A stretch of 64,000 bases of DNA from Saccharothrix longispora (lineage in GTDB: Bacteria; Actinomycetota; Actinomycetes; Mycobacteriales; Pseudonocardiaceae), in contig NZ_NSDM01000005.1 of assembly GCF_030852425.1 (NCBI RefSeq), positions 372,338 through 436,337 of the forward strand, written 5' to 3'. Shown here piece by piece: positions 8,226-15,731 of the stretch. The translations under genes were made by a program, and so were the position numbers. Within the stretch, counting starts at the first letter, position 1. Every line of letters starts with the position of its first letter. The notes under the pieces were generated by a model, which saw only the letters and a program-made list of their open reading frames with translations, was not told where the DNA came from and did not search any database.

Positions 8226-9269
8226 GTGACATCTGCCGCGGACTCCCCCGACCCGATCGCACGGCCGGCGGAGGACGACCTCCGCTTCGCCCTCATGGAC
8301 CTCGCGCTGAGCTACCTGTTCCCGGCCGCGCTGCGCGCCGCCGCGGCGCTGGGCGTGGCCGACCACCTGGTCGACGGGCCGCGCCCGGTCGCCGAACTGG
8401 CCGGGGCGGTCGGCGCCGACCCGCTCAACCTGCACCGGGTGCTGCGCCTGCTCGCCACCCGGGGCATCTTCACCGAGGACGACGCCGGCCGGTTCGCCCT
8501 GACCCCCTCGGCGGAGCTGCTGCGCACCGACGTGGCGTCGTCGTTCACCCCGGCGGTCCTCATGATCACCGACACGACGTTCTGGCGGCCCGCCGGCGAG
8601 CTGGAGGAGACCGTGCGGACCGGGAGGACGCCGTTCGACCGGCTGTTCGGGATGCCGTTCTTCGAGCACTTCGCCCGCGACCCCGAGACGGCGGCGGTCT
8701 TCCACGTCGGCATGGCGTCGATGTCCGACCCGGAGAACCCCGTCGTCGCGCGGGCTTTCGACCTGCCGCCCGACGCCACGGTCGTCGACGTCGGCGGCGG
8801 CCACGGCGGCCTGCTGCTGTCCGTGCTGCGGGAGCACCCGGACGCGCGTGGGGTCCTCTTCGACCAGCCGCACGTGCTCGCGGGCCACCGGCTCGGCGAA
8901 CTCGGCGCCCACGACCGCTGGGACCTCGCCGCGGGCGACTTCTTCACCGAGGCCCCACCCGGCGACGCCTACCTGCTCAAGCGCATCCTGCACGACTGGG
9001 ACGACGAGCACGCGCTGCGCATCCTGCGCCAGTGCCGCCGGGCCGTCTCCGACCGCGGCCGCGTCCTGGTCGTCGACGCCGTCGTGCCGCCCGGGAACGA
9101 CCCCGATCCCGGCAAGGTCATCGACCTGCTCATGATGAGCTCGTTCACCGGCCGGGAACGCACCCGCGCCGACTTCGACGCCCTGTTCGCCCGGGCCGGC
9201 TTCCGCCTGACCAGGGTGCTCCCGACCGACACCCGCCTGTCGATCGTGGAGGGCGTGCCCGCCACCTGA
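8226..9269 (+). CDS. SAM-dependent O-methyltransferase (plant/antibiotic OMT family)
   Basis: Transfers a methyl group from SAM to a hydroxyl of a small, probably aromatic or polyketide-like, substrate in the cytoplasm. Residues 20-100 form the dimerisation winged helix (ALRAAAALGVADHLVDGPRP). The SAM-binding glycine motif is VVDVGGGHGGLL near 180. The catalytic His lies in LKRILHDWDDE near 250, where HD-W-D is the standard OMT motif. The 347-residue length is typical. GTG codons at 8223 and 8226 are both possible starts with no strong ribosome site, so the mRNA may be leaderless. The flavin-dependent oxidoreductase starts about 50 bp downstream, but an inverted repeat between them suggests separate control. 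The substrate is unknown. Confidence 0.88.
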   Translation: MTSAADSPDPIARPAEDDLRFALMDLALSYLFPAALRAAAALGVADHLVDGPRPVAELAGAVGADPLNLHRVLRLLATRGIFTEDDAGRFALTPSAELLRTDVASSFTPAVLMITDTTFWRPAGELEETVRTGRTPFDRLFGMPFFEHFARDPETAAVFHVGMASMSDPENPVVARAFDLPPDATVVDVGGGHGGLLLSVLREHPDARGVLFDQPHVLAGHRLGELGAHDRWDLAAGDFFTEAPPGDAYLLKRILHDWDDEHALRILRQCRRAVSDRGRVLVVDAVVPPGNDPDPGKVIDLLMMSSFTGRERTRADFDALFARAGFRLTRVLPTDTRLSIVEGVPAT

Positions 9270-9281
9270 CCGGGCAAAGTA

Positions 9282-9295
9282 GTTGAGGAATCAAC
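9282..9295. promoter_or_regulatory. Inverted repeat GTTGA-N4-TCAAC ahead of the flavin oxidoreductase
   Basis: A perfect 5-bp dyad (9282-9286, 9291-9295) with a 4-bp centre lies 27 bp before the preferred start at 9322. The GTTGA/TCAAC half-site layout resembles MarR-family operators. No MarR gene is in the window. Confidence 0.4.
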
Positions 9296-9321
9296 CAGCG
9301 CGGCGGGGCGTTGCCCCGGAC

Positions 9322-10344
9322 GTGAAGAAAATCGGTTTCCTGTCCTTCGGGCACTGGTCCGACAGCCCGCACTCGCAGACCAGGACGGCGGCGGACGCCC
9401 TGGTGCAGGCCGTCGACCTGGCCGTGGCCGCCGAGGAGCTGGGTGCGGACGGCGCCTACTTCCGGGTGCACCACTTCGCCAGGCAGCTGGCGTCGCCGTT
9501 CCCGCTGCTGGCCGCGATCGGAGCCCGGACCGAGCGCATCGAGATCGGCACCGGCGTGATCGACATGCGCTACGAGAACCCGATGTACACGGCCGAGGAC
9601 GCCGGGGCCGCCGACCTGATCTCCGGCGGCAGGCTCCAGCTCGGCCTCTCCCGGGGATCGCCGGAGCAGGTGGTCGACGGCTGGCGCTACTTCGGCTACC
9701 AGCCGAGCGAGGGCGAGACCGACGCCGACATGGCCCGCAAGCACACCGAGGTGCTGCTGGAGGTGCTGCACGGCAAGGGGTTCGCCCGGCCCAACCCGCG
9801 CCCGATGTTCCCCAACCCGCCGGGGCTGCTGCGCGTCGAGCCGCACTCGCCGGGCCTGCGCGACCGGATCTGGTGGGGCGCCGGTTCCAACGCCACCGCC
9901 GTCTGGGCGGCGCGGCAGGGCATGCACCTGATGAGCTCGACGCTGAAGAACGACGAGGGCGGGGCGCCGTTCCACGTCCAGCAGGCCGAGCAGATCCGGG
10001 CGTTCCGCAAGGCGTGGGCGGAAGCCGGGTGGGAGCGCGAGCCCCGCGTCTCGGTCTCGCGCAGCATCTTCGCCCTCACCTCCGACCTCGACCACGCCTA
10101 CTTCGGCGACGACGGCGACAGCACCGACAAGGTCGGCTACATCGACGCCGACACCAGGGCCGTCTTCGGCCGCACCTACGCCGCCGAACCCGACGTCCTG
10201 ATCGGACAGCTGGCCGCCGACGAGGCGATCGCCGAGGCCGACACGCTGCTGCTGACCGTGCCCAACCAGCTCGGCGTCGACTACAACACCCACGTCCTCG
10301 ACAGCATCCTCACCCACGTCGCCCCGGCCCTCGGCTGGCGCTGA
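9322..10344 (+). CDS. LLM-class flavin-dependent oxidoreductase (luciferase-like)
   Basis: A TIM-barrel FMN/F420-type monooxygenase. The N-terminal strand KKIGFLSFGHW, the His-rich VHHFARQLASPFPLLAAIGART segment and IEIGTGVIDMRYENP are characteristic of the bacterial luciferase superfamily. The 340-residue length is usual. I prefer the GTG at 9322, directly before the first barrel strand, to the TTG at 9283, which overlaps a dyad. It sits downstream of an O-methyltransferase on the same strand, so the two may act on one metabolite, but no further biosynthetic genes support this. The choice between FMN and F420 as cofactor is not decidable here. Confidence 0.85.
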   Translation: MKKIGFLSFGHWSDSPHSQTRTAADALVQAVDLAVAAEELGADGAYFRVHHFARQLASPFPLLAAIGARTERIEIGTGVIDMRYENPMYTAEDAGAADLISGGRLQLGLSRGSPEQVVDGWRYFGYQPSEGETDADMARKHTEVLLEVLHGKGFARPNPRPMFPNPPGLLRVEPHSPGLRDRIWWGAGSNATAVWAARQGMHLMSSTLKNDEGGAPFHVQQAEQIRAFRKAWAEAGWEREPRVSVSRSIFALTSDLDHAYFGDDGDSTDKVGYIDADTRAVFGRTYAAEPDVLIGQLAADEAIAEADTLLLTVPNQLGVDYNTHVLDSILTHVAPALGWR

Positions 10345-10393
10345 CCCCGCCGGCGCACCACCCGGTCGGAGCGGCGCCGCGACGGGGTTCGGC

Positions 10394-10415
10394 CGTGCTC
10401 GGAGGACCGGGCACG
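10394..10415 (+). terminator. Possible terminator hairpin
   Basis: Arms CGTGCTCGG (10394-10402) and CCGGGCACG (10407-10415) pair with one G-T wobble around a 4-nt loop. The hairpin starts about 50 bp after the flavin oxidoreductase stop. The remaining gap up to 10640 shows no gene. Confidence 0.4.
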
Positions 10416-10640
10416 AGCCGGCCGGGCCGCCGCGATCACCTCGTCGCGGCCCGAGGGGACGAGTGGGCGCGTGCGACGAGGACCACTGCGGGGACGGCGG
10501 CACCGGCGGCGTGGCGGGCCGCTTGTCCCCCGCGCGAGCTACCCGCGGGTGTCCACCTCGCGGTGATGATCCGGAGGTCGTGCGCTCACTAGCGTTCCCC
10601 TGGCCGCGGCACCCCGTCGCGGCCAGGGGAAGGAGCAGTC

Positions 10641-11468
10641 GTGCGATTCGCGGAACAGCTCGTGACCGTCCTCGCGGTCGCGCTCGTCGGCAACCAGGGG
10701 GTCGCCGCCGCGCGGGGGAACCCCTGGCTCGCGCTCGCGCTCGGGACCGCGACGGCGGTGCTCGCGGTGCTCGCCTACGCGTGGGTGGTGCGGCGGACCG
10801 AACGCCGGGCGCCCGTCGAGGTGGGGCGGGACGGGGCCGCCGCCGCGATCGGCCGCGGGCTGCTGATCGGCGTCGCGATGTGCGGGGCCGTCATCCTCGG
10901 CATCGCCCTGCTCGGCCACTACGAGGTCGACGGCTGGGGTTCCCCCACGGGTGCGGTGGGGCTGCTCGGCTTCATGGCCGCCGCCGCCGTGACGGAGGAA
11001 CTGCTCTACCGCGGCGTCCTGTTCCGCATCGTCGAGGAGCGCACCGGCACGTGGGTCGCGCTGCTGTTCACCGGCGTGGTGTTCGGCGCGTCGCACCTGT
11101 TCAACCCGGACGCGAGCCCGTGGGGCGCGGTCGCCATCTCGATCGAGGCGGGCTTCATGCTCGCCGCCGCCTACGCCGCCACCCGCACCCTGTGGGTGCC
11201 GATCGGGCTGCACTTCGGCTGGAACTTCGCCCTGGGCGGTGTCTTCGGTGCCGAGGTCTCGGGCGGCGACACGGCGAAGGGCCTGCTGGACGCGACCCTC
11301 TCCGGTCCCACCCCGATCACCGGCGGCGCGTTCGGCCCCGAGGGGAGCCTCTACGCGGTGGCGGCCGGTGTGGTGCTGACGGCCGTGTTCCTGCTGCTGG
11401 CGCACCGCCGGGGCCACGTCGTCCCGCGCCGTCGCGCGGACCGCGTCGCCGCTACGCTCGCCCCGTGA
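10641..11468 (+). CDS. CPBP-family intramembrane glutamic protease
   Basis: A membrane protein of the CAAX-protease/bacteriocin-processing (Abi) family with about eight hydrophobic segments in 275 residues. The diagnostic motifs are present: EELLYRG near residue 119 (the EExxxR box), FGASHLFNP (FxxxH) near 152 and HFGWN (HxxxN/B) near 190. The GTG start at 10641 has a good GGGGAAGGAG site. The stop overlaps the start of the histidine kinase by 4 bp (GTGA), and that gene overlaps the response regulator the same way. The three genes therefore form one operon, suggesting membrane signalling or proteolytic processing tied to an envelope response. The substrate is unknown. Confidence 0.85.
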   Translation: MRFAEQLVTVLAVALVGNQGVAAARGNPWLALALGTATAVLAVLAYAWVVRRTERRAPVEVGRDGAAAAIGRGLLIGVAMCGAVILGIALLGHYEVDGWGSPTGAVGLLGFMAAAAVTEELLYRGVLFRIVEERTGTWVALLFTGVVFGASHLFNPDASPWGAVAISIEAGFMLAAAYAATRTLWVPIGLHFGWNFALGGVFGAEVSGGDTAKGLLDATLSGPTPITGGAFGPEGSLYAVAAGVVLTAVFLLLAHRRGHVVPRRRADRVAATLAP

Positions 11469-12619
11469 TCGACGTCCGGCGGCTCCAGGACCTGTGGCGT
11501 CGGTGCGACGTCGCGGTCCGCGACCTCCCGCCCGCCCTGCTGCTCGCCGCCGTGTCGCTGCTGCCGGGCACGGGCGACTACGGGACGCAGCTCGGCGCCC
11601 TGCCGCACCGCCCGTTCGACGCGCTGACCGTCGCGGTGGTCGCGCTCGAGTGCCTCCCGCTGGTCGTGCGCAGGCGGTGGCCCGCCGCCTGCCTGGCCCT
11701 GGTGGCGCTGGGCTTCGCCGTCGACCAGCTCCACGGGTTCCACACCTTCGCCACCATCGCGCTGCCCGTGGCGCTGCTGAGCGCGGGCGCCCACCTGGAG
11801 CGGCACCGCCGGACCGCCGCCGCCCTGGTGTCCGCCGCGTACGTGCCGCTGGCGGTCGCGCTCGAACGGCGCGGGGTGGACGAGGGCGTGGCCGGGTACG
11901 TGACGTTCTACCTGGCACTGGCCGTCGCGTGGGGCGCCGGGGCGTGGCTGCGGTTGTCGCGGGAGGCCGAGGCGGAGCGCCGGCGGCACGTCGCCGAGAC
12001 CACCCGGGCCGCCGAGCGCACGCGGATCGCGCGCGAGCTGCACGACGTGGTGACGCACCACGTGACGGCCATGGTCGTCCAGGCCGAGGCGGCGCGCTGC
12101 CTGACCGCCGCCCCGGAACGCCTCGACCGGACCCTCACCGCCGTCACCGACACCGGCCGCCGGGCCATCTCCGACCTGCGGCACCTGCTCGACCTGCTCG
12201 ACCCGGACCACGGCGCCCCGCCGGGGGCGCGCTCCCCCGGTGGGCTGACCGCCCTGGTCGAGCAGACGCGGCAGGCGGGCCAGCCGGTCGAGTTCCACGA
12301 GGAGGGCCGGCCGCGGGAGACGGCGGGCAGCGCCGAGGGCGCGGCCTACCGGGTCGTGCAGGAGGCGCTGACGAACGCGCTCAAGCACGCCCGCGGCAGC
12401 CGTACGGCGGTCCGCGTCCACCACACCACCGGGGGGATCGCCGTGGAGGTGACCACGGAGGGCGCGGGGGCGGGTCCCGCCCCGCCCGGCGGCAACGGGC
12501 GCGGCCTCACCGGGCTCCGCGAACGGGTCGACGTGCTGGGCGGCGAGTTCGACGCGGGTGGGCGACCGGGCGGCGGTTTCGTCGTCCGGGCCCGCATCCC
12601 CGCCGGGGGGACGTCGTGA
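11465..12619 (+). CDS. Sensor histidine kinase, NarL-partner (HisKA_3) type
   Basis: A 384-residue membrane kinase. Residues 20-165 hold about four to five transmembrane helices. The phosphoacceptor box ARELHDVVTHHVTAM lies near residue 195. The ATPase domain follows, with YRVVQEALTNALKHA (N box) and GRGLTGLRERV (G2-like box). The usual D-box (VxDDGxG) reads VTTEGAG, so the acidic residue is shifted or changed, which may reduce kinase activity. Translation is coupled to the CPBP protease upstream and the regulator downstream by 4-bp overlaps. The signal is unknown. Confidence 0.9.
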   Translation: MIDVRRLQDLWRRCDVAVRDLPPALLLAAVSLLPGTGDYGTQLGALPHRPFDALTVAVVALECLPLVVRRRWPAACLALVALGFAVDQLHGFHTFATIALPVALLSAGAHLERHRRTAAALVSAAYVPLAVALERRGVDEGVAGYVTFYLALAVAWGAGAWLRLSREAEAERRRHVAETTRAAERTRIARELHDVVTHHVTAMVVQAEAARCLTAAPERLDRTLTAVTDTGRRAISDLRHLLDLLDPDHGAPPGARSPGGLTALVEQTRQAGQPVEFHEEGRPRETAGSAEGAAYRVVQEALTNALKHARGSRTAVRVHHTTGGIAVEVTTEGAGAGPAPPGGNGRGLTGLRERVDVLGGEFDAGGRPGGGFVVRARIPAGGTS

Positions 12620-13275
12620 CCGCGCCGATCCGGGTCCTGGTCTGCGACGACCAGGCGCTCATCCGCACCGGGTTCGCGACGATCATCGGCGCCCAGCCGG
12701 ACCTGGAGGTGGTGGGCGAGTGCGGTGACGGGCGGACCGCGGTCGAACTGGCCGGCCGGTTGCGCCCGGACGTGGTGGTGATGGACGTGCGGATGCCGGT
12801 CCTCGACGGCATCGAGGCCACCCGGCTGCTGGCGGGCACCGGCGTGCCGGACCCGGTCAAGGTGCTCGTGGTGACGACGTTCAACCTGGACGAGTACGTG
12901 TACGAGGCGCTGCGCGCGGGGGCGGGGGGTTTCCTGCTGAAGGACGCCCCGGCCGACCGGCTGCTGCACGGCATCCGCACCGTCGCCGCCGGCGCGGCGC
13001 TGCTGGACCCCGAGGTGACGCGCCAGTTGGTGGGCAGGTACGCCACCCGCATCCGGCCGCCGGCGGGAGCCCCGACCGACGTGCCGCTGGCGCCGCGCGA
13101 GCTGGAGGTGCTGCGCCTGATCGCCAACGGCCTGTCGAACGGCGAGATCGCCGCGGCCCTGGTGATCAGCCAGGAGACCGTGAAGACGTACGTGTCGCGC
13201 ATCCTCACCAAGCTCGACCTGCGCGACCGCGTGCAGGCGGTGGTCTACGCCTACCGCCGGGGCCTGGTGACCTGA
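12616..13275 (+). CDS. Response regulator, NarL/LuxR family
   Basis: A 219-residue regulator. The receiver domain (1-120) shows the acidic pair in VCDDQ, the phosphoacceptor Asp in VVMDVRMP near residue 55 and the conserved Lys in LLKDAP near 105. The LuxR-type HTH at 150-215 reads LAPRELEVLRLIANGLSNGEIA and ETVKTYVSRIL. It starts with a GTG overlapping the kinase stop by 4 bp, so it is the cognate partner. Targets are not visible; the upstream CPBP protease operon may be autoregulated. Confidence 0.92.
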   Translation: MTAPIRVLVCDDQALIRTGFATIIGAQPDLEVVGECGDGRTAVELAGRLRPDVVVMDVRMPVLDGIEATRLLAGTGVPDPVKVLVVTTFNLDEYVYEALRAGAGGFLLKDAPADRLLHGIRTVAAGAALLDPEVTRQLVGRYATRIRPPAGAPTDVPLAPRELEVLRLIANGLSNGEIAAALVISQETVKTYVSRILTKLDLRDRVQAVVYAYRRGLVT

Positions 13276-13293
13276 GCCGGCGGGGCACGGGGA

Positions 13294-14484
13294 TCACCGC
13301 TCCTCGGGGCGCACCTCGATCCGGACCCCACCCGCCAATCCCTCCAGCAGGTCGTCGACCTCGGCCGCGCCGGGAGCGCCGACCACGAGCACGGCGGGCC
13401 GGTCGGCCGAGTGGGCGACCGGTCGGACGGTGGCGCCGGGCGCGGCCGACAGGTGGGCGGCGAGGAGGCCGGGCGTGGTCGGGCCCGGCCAGCCCTCCAC
13501 CGCGGTCACGGTGCCCGGAGGAACCGGCGGGAAGTGCACGGCGGCCGCCCCGGCGGCGGGTGGCACGGGAGCCGGGGGCACGCCCAGCAGGTCGTCCACC
13601 AGGGTCCCGTACAGCTCCAGCCCCGGGTGGACGTGCTCCAGCATGGCGTGGATGAAGTCCCCGCCCGGACGGGCGTGCAGCTCACCGAGCACCGGCGCGG
13701 GGGTGAGCCAGAACTCGACGTGGAAGATCCCGTGGGTCAAGCCGGCCGCGCGCAGGGCGCGCGCGACCTCCGCGCGGGCGGCGGCCTCGGTGGCCGGGTC
13801 CAGGACCGCCGGCATCCGGTGCCCGGTCTCCACGAAACCGGGCCCGGTGGACTTGGCGGTCAGGCCGACCACCACCGGCTCGCCGCCGACGAAGACGCCC
13901 TCGGCGGAGTACTCGGGGCCGGTGACGAACTCCTCGACCAGGAACGGCCCGCTCGCGTCGGGCAGCGCGGCCACCGCGGCCGGCAGGTCGTCCACACCGG
14001 ACACCAGCGACACGCCGACGCTGCCCATGGCGTCACGCGGCTTGACGATCCACGGCCCCGGACCGGTCAACGCGGCCCGCGCACCGTCCACATCGGACAC
14101 CACCGCGCACGCCGGCTGGGGCAGTCCCGCCTCGCGGAGCACCTCGCGGCACAGGTCCTTGGTGCGGACGGTGCGCACCGCCCGCGGCGGGTTGCCGGGC
14201 AGGCCCAGCTCGTCGGCGATCGCGGCGACGGACTCCACGCACATCTCGCGGAACGTCATCACCGCGTCGACGCGCACGGACCCCGCCGCCGCCCAGGCCC
14301 GGGCGGCGGCGGGGTCGTGCACGTCGAACACGGCGGTCTCGTCCACCAGGTCGGACGTCGCCGCCACCGCGTCGGCGCCCACCAGCCGCAGGCCGCGGCG
14401 GCGCACCTGGGCGCTGACGCGGCGCAACTGGTCGCGACCGTGCGGCGTGCCGGACGCGTGGCCCAGCAGCAGGACCGCGCGCAC
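13294..14484 (-). CDS. ATP-grasp carboxylate-amine ligase A
   Basis: Forms an amide bond by activating a carboxylate as acyl phosphate with ATP. The 396-residue protein has a short N-terminal Rossmann-like domain (VRAVLLLGHASG). The ATP-grasp core reads GPWIVKPRDAMGSVGVSLV (nucleotide Lys and Gly loop), then FLVEEFVTGPEYSAEGVF, the metal-site segment HVEFWL and GELHARPGGDFI, where E, R and G-G-D are the usual Mg-binding pattern. Its GTG start overlaps the stop of ligase B by 1 nt (TAGTG), so the two are translationally coupled. It is the last gene of a five-gene operon with an MFS exporter. The substrates are unknown; L-amino-acid ligases of the BacD type and carnosine synthase-like ligases are the nearest functional class. 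Confidence 0.82.
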   Translation of the reverse strand: MRAVLLLGHASGTPHGRDQLRRVSAQVRRRGLRLVGADAVAATSDLVDETAVFDVHDPAAARAWAAAGSVRVDAVMTFREMCVESVAAIADELGLPGNPPRAVRTVRTKDLCREVLREAGLPQPACAVVSDVDGARAALTGPGPWIVKPRDAMGSVGVSLVSGVDDLPAAVAALPDASGPFLVEEFVTGPEYSAEGVFVGGEPVVVGLTAKSTGPGFVETGHRMPAVLDPATEAAARAEVARALRAAGLTHGIFHVEFWLTPAPVLGELHARPGGDFIHAMLEHVHPGLELYGTLVDDLLGVPPAPVPPAAGAAAVHFPPVPPGTVTAVEGWPGPTTPGLLAAHLSAAPGATVRPVAHSADRPAVLVVGAPGAAEVDDLLEGLAGGVRIEVRPEER

Positions 14485-15731
14485 TACGAGATCCGCGGGG
14501 TGACGGCCTCGACGGCGCGGGCCAGGGTCGCGCGCACGGCGTCGGCCGAGTCGCCCACGGCGATGACCGCGCCCAGCGTGCCGGACATGTAGTCCTGCGG
14601 CGGCAGGGCGACGGACGCGCCGGCCGAGCGCTCGACGGCGACGTGCCGCACCCCCGGCACCGCGAGCGCGTCGACCACGCCGTCCACGGAGAGCACCACG
14701 CCCGCCTTGTCCGCCATGATCTTGCGCACCCCGGAGAACAGGGGGCCCGCGGTCCCGGGCACGGGCGCGGAGCCGGTCGCGACGCGGATGACGTTCTCCG
14801 CGAACGGCACGCCCGTGGCCAGGCCGACCAGGTGCGAGGTGATGAAGTCCCCGCCCACCCGGGCCGCGACCTCCACCAGCTTCACCGTGCCGTCGGGCGC
14901 GGCCATGCACTCCAGGTGGAAGGTGCAGTCGTCCAGCCCGATCGCCGACACCACGGTCGCCGCCAGCCCGCGGGCCGCGTCCTGGACCGCGGGCGGCAGG
15001 CTGCTCGGGAACGTGTGCGCCAGCTCCAGCCGGAACGGCTCGGTCGTCTCCTTGTCGGTGATGCCGGCGACCACGACCTCGCCGCCGACCACGAAGCCCT
15101 CGACGCTGTGCTCGGTGCCGACCAGGAACTCCTCGAAGATCAGCTCGTTCGGGTTGTCCCCGAACACCTTGTCGACCTCGGGGCGGGTGTAGCGCATCAG
15201 CTCGTCGAACGCCGGGCGCAGCTCGTCCTCCGAGCGCACCACGAAGATCCCCTTGCTGCCCGACGCCGACGTGGGCTTGAGCACGGACGGGTAGCCGATG
15301 TCCGAGGCGGCCTTGGCCAGCTCGTCCCAGGTGGTGACCCGGGCGTACCGGGGGATGGTGTGCGGGTGCTCGGCCAGCGCCTCCCGCATCAGGTACTTGT
15401 TGCGCGCGATCCGGGCGGCGCCGACCGACGGGGCGGGCAGGCCGAGCCGCTCGGCGATCCGGCTCACCGTCTCCACGTCCCGGTCCGACCAGGTGACGAC
15501 ACCGCGGATGTCGTGCTCGGCGGCCACCGCGTCCACGGCGCGGTCGACGGCGGCGAGGTCGTAGGTGTCCACCTTGTGCACGACCCGCACGATCCGCTCC
15601 GGCAGCCCGGCGGGCACGGTGTCGGCGATCAGCGCGACGCCGAAGCCGAGCCGGTGGGCCGCCTCCACCGCGGCGCCGTGCTCCAGGTGGGTGCGGCGCA
15701 GGTTGAGGAACAGCACGACGGGGTCAGACAT
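14484..15731 (-). CDS. ATP-grasp carboxylate-amine ligase B
   Basis: A second ligase, 415 residues from the ATG at 15731. An ATG at 15737 is only 2-3 nt from AAGGAA, whereas 15731 is well spaced. Motifs are GYPSVLKPTSASGSKGIFVV (ATP-binding Lys and flexible loop), LIFEEFLVGTEHSVEGFV, CTFHLECM and KLVEVAARVGGDFI (metal-binding Glu and Asn/Asp-equivalent region). The N-terminal pre-ATP-grasp domain VVLFLNLRRTHLE and the segment TWSDRDVETVSRIAERLGLP are typical of the BacD/carbamoyl-phosphate-like group. It overlaps the upstream 568-residue protein by 8 bp and ligase A by 1 bp. It differs enough from ligases A and C that it probably joins a different substrate pair. Confidence 0.85.
   Translation of the reverse strand: MSDPVVLFLNLRRTHLEHGAAVEAAHRLGFGVALIADTVPAGLPERIVRVVHKVDTYDLAAVDRAVDAVAAEHDIRGVVTWSDRDVETVSRIAERLGLPAPSVGAARIARNKYLMREALAEHPHTIPRYARVTTWDELAKAASDIGYPSVLKPTSASGSKGIFVVRSEDELRPAFDELMRYTRPEVDKVFGDNPNELIFEEFLVGTEHSVEGFVVGGEVVVAGITDKETTEPFRLELAHTFPSSLPPAVQDAARGLAATVVSAIGLDDCTFHLECMAAPDGTVKLVEVAARVGGDFITSHLVGLATGVPFAENVIRVATGSAPVPGTAGPLFSGVRKIMADKAGVVLSVDGVVDALAVPGVRHVAVERSAGASVALPPQDYMSGTLGAVIAVGDSADAVRATLARAVEAVTPRIS

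Noticed and set aside
8201-8230. Out-of-frame ATG at 8221 as methyltransferase start
   Set aside because: The methyltransferase frame uses GTG at 8223 or 8226. The ATG opens another frame without motifs.
10463-11464. N-terminal extension of the histidine kinase upstream of 11465
   Set aside because: The extension is a shadow of the CPBP protease gene; the GTG at 11465 overlaps the protease stop by 4 bp as expected for a coupled operon.
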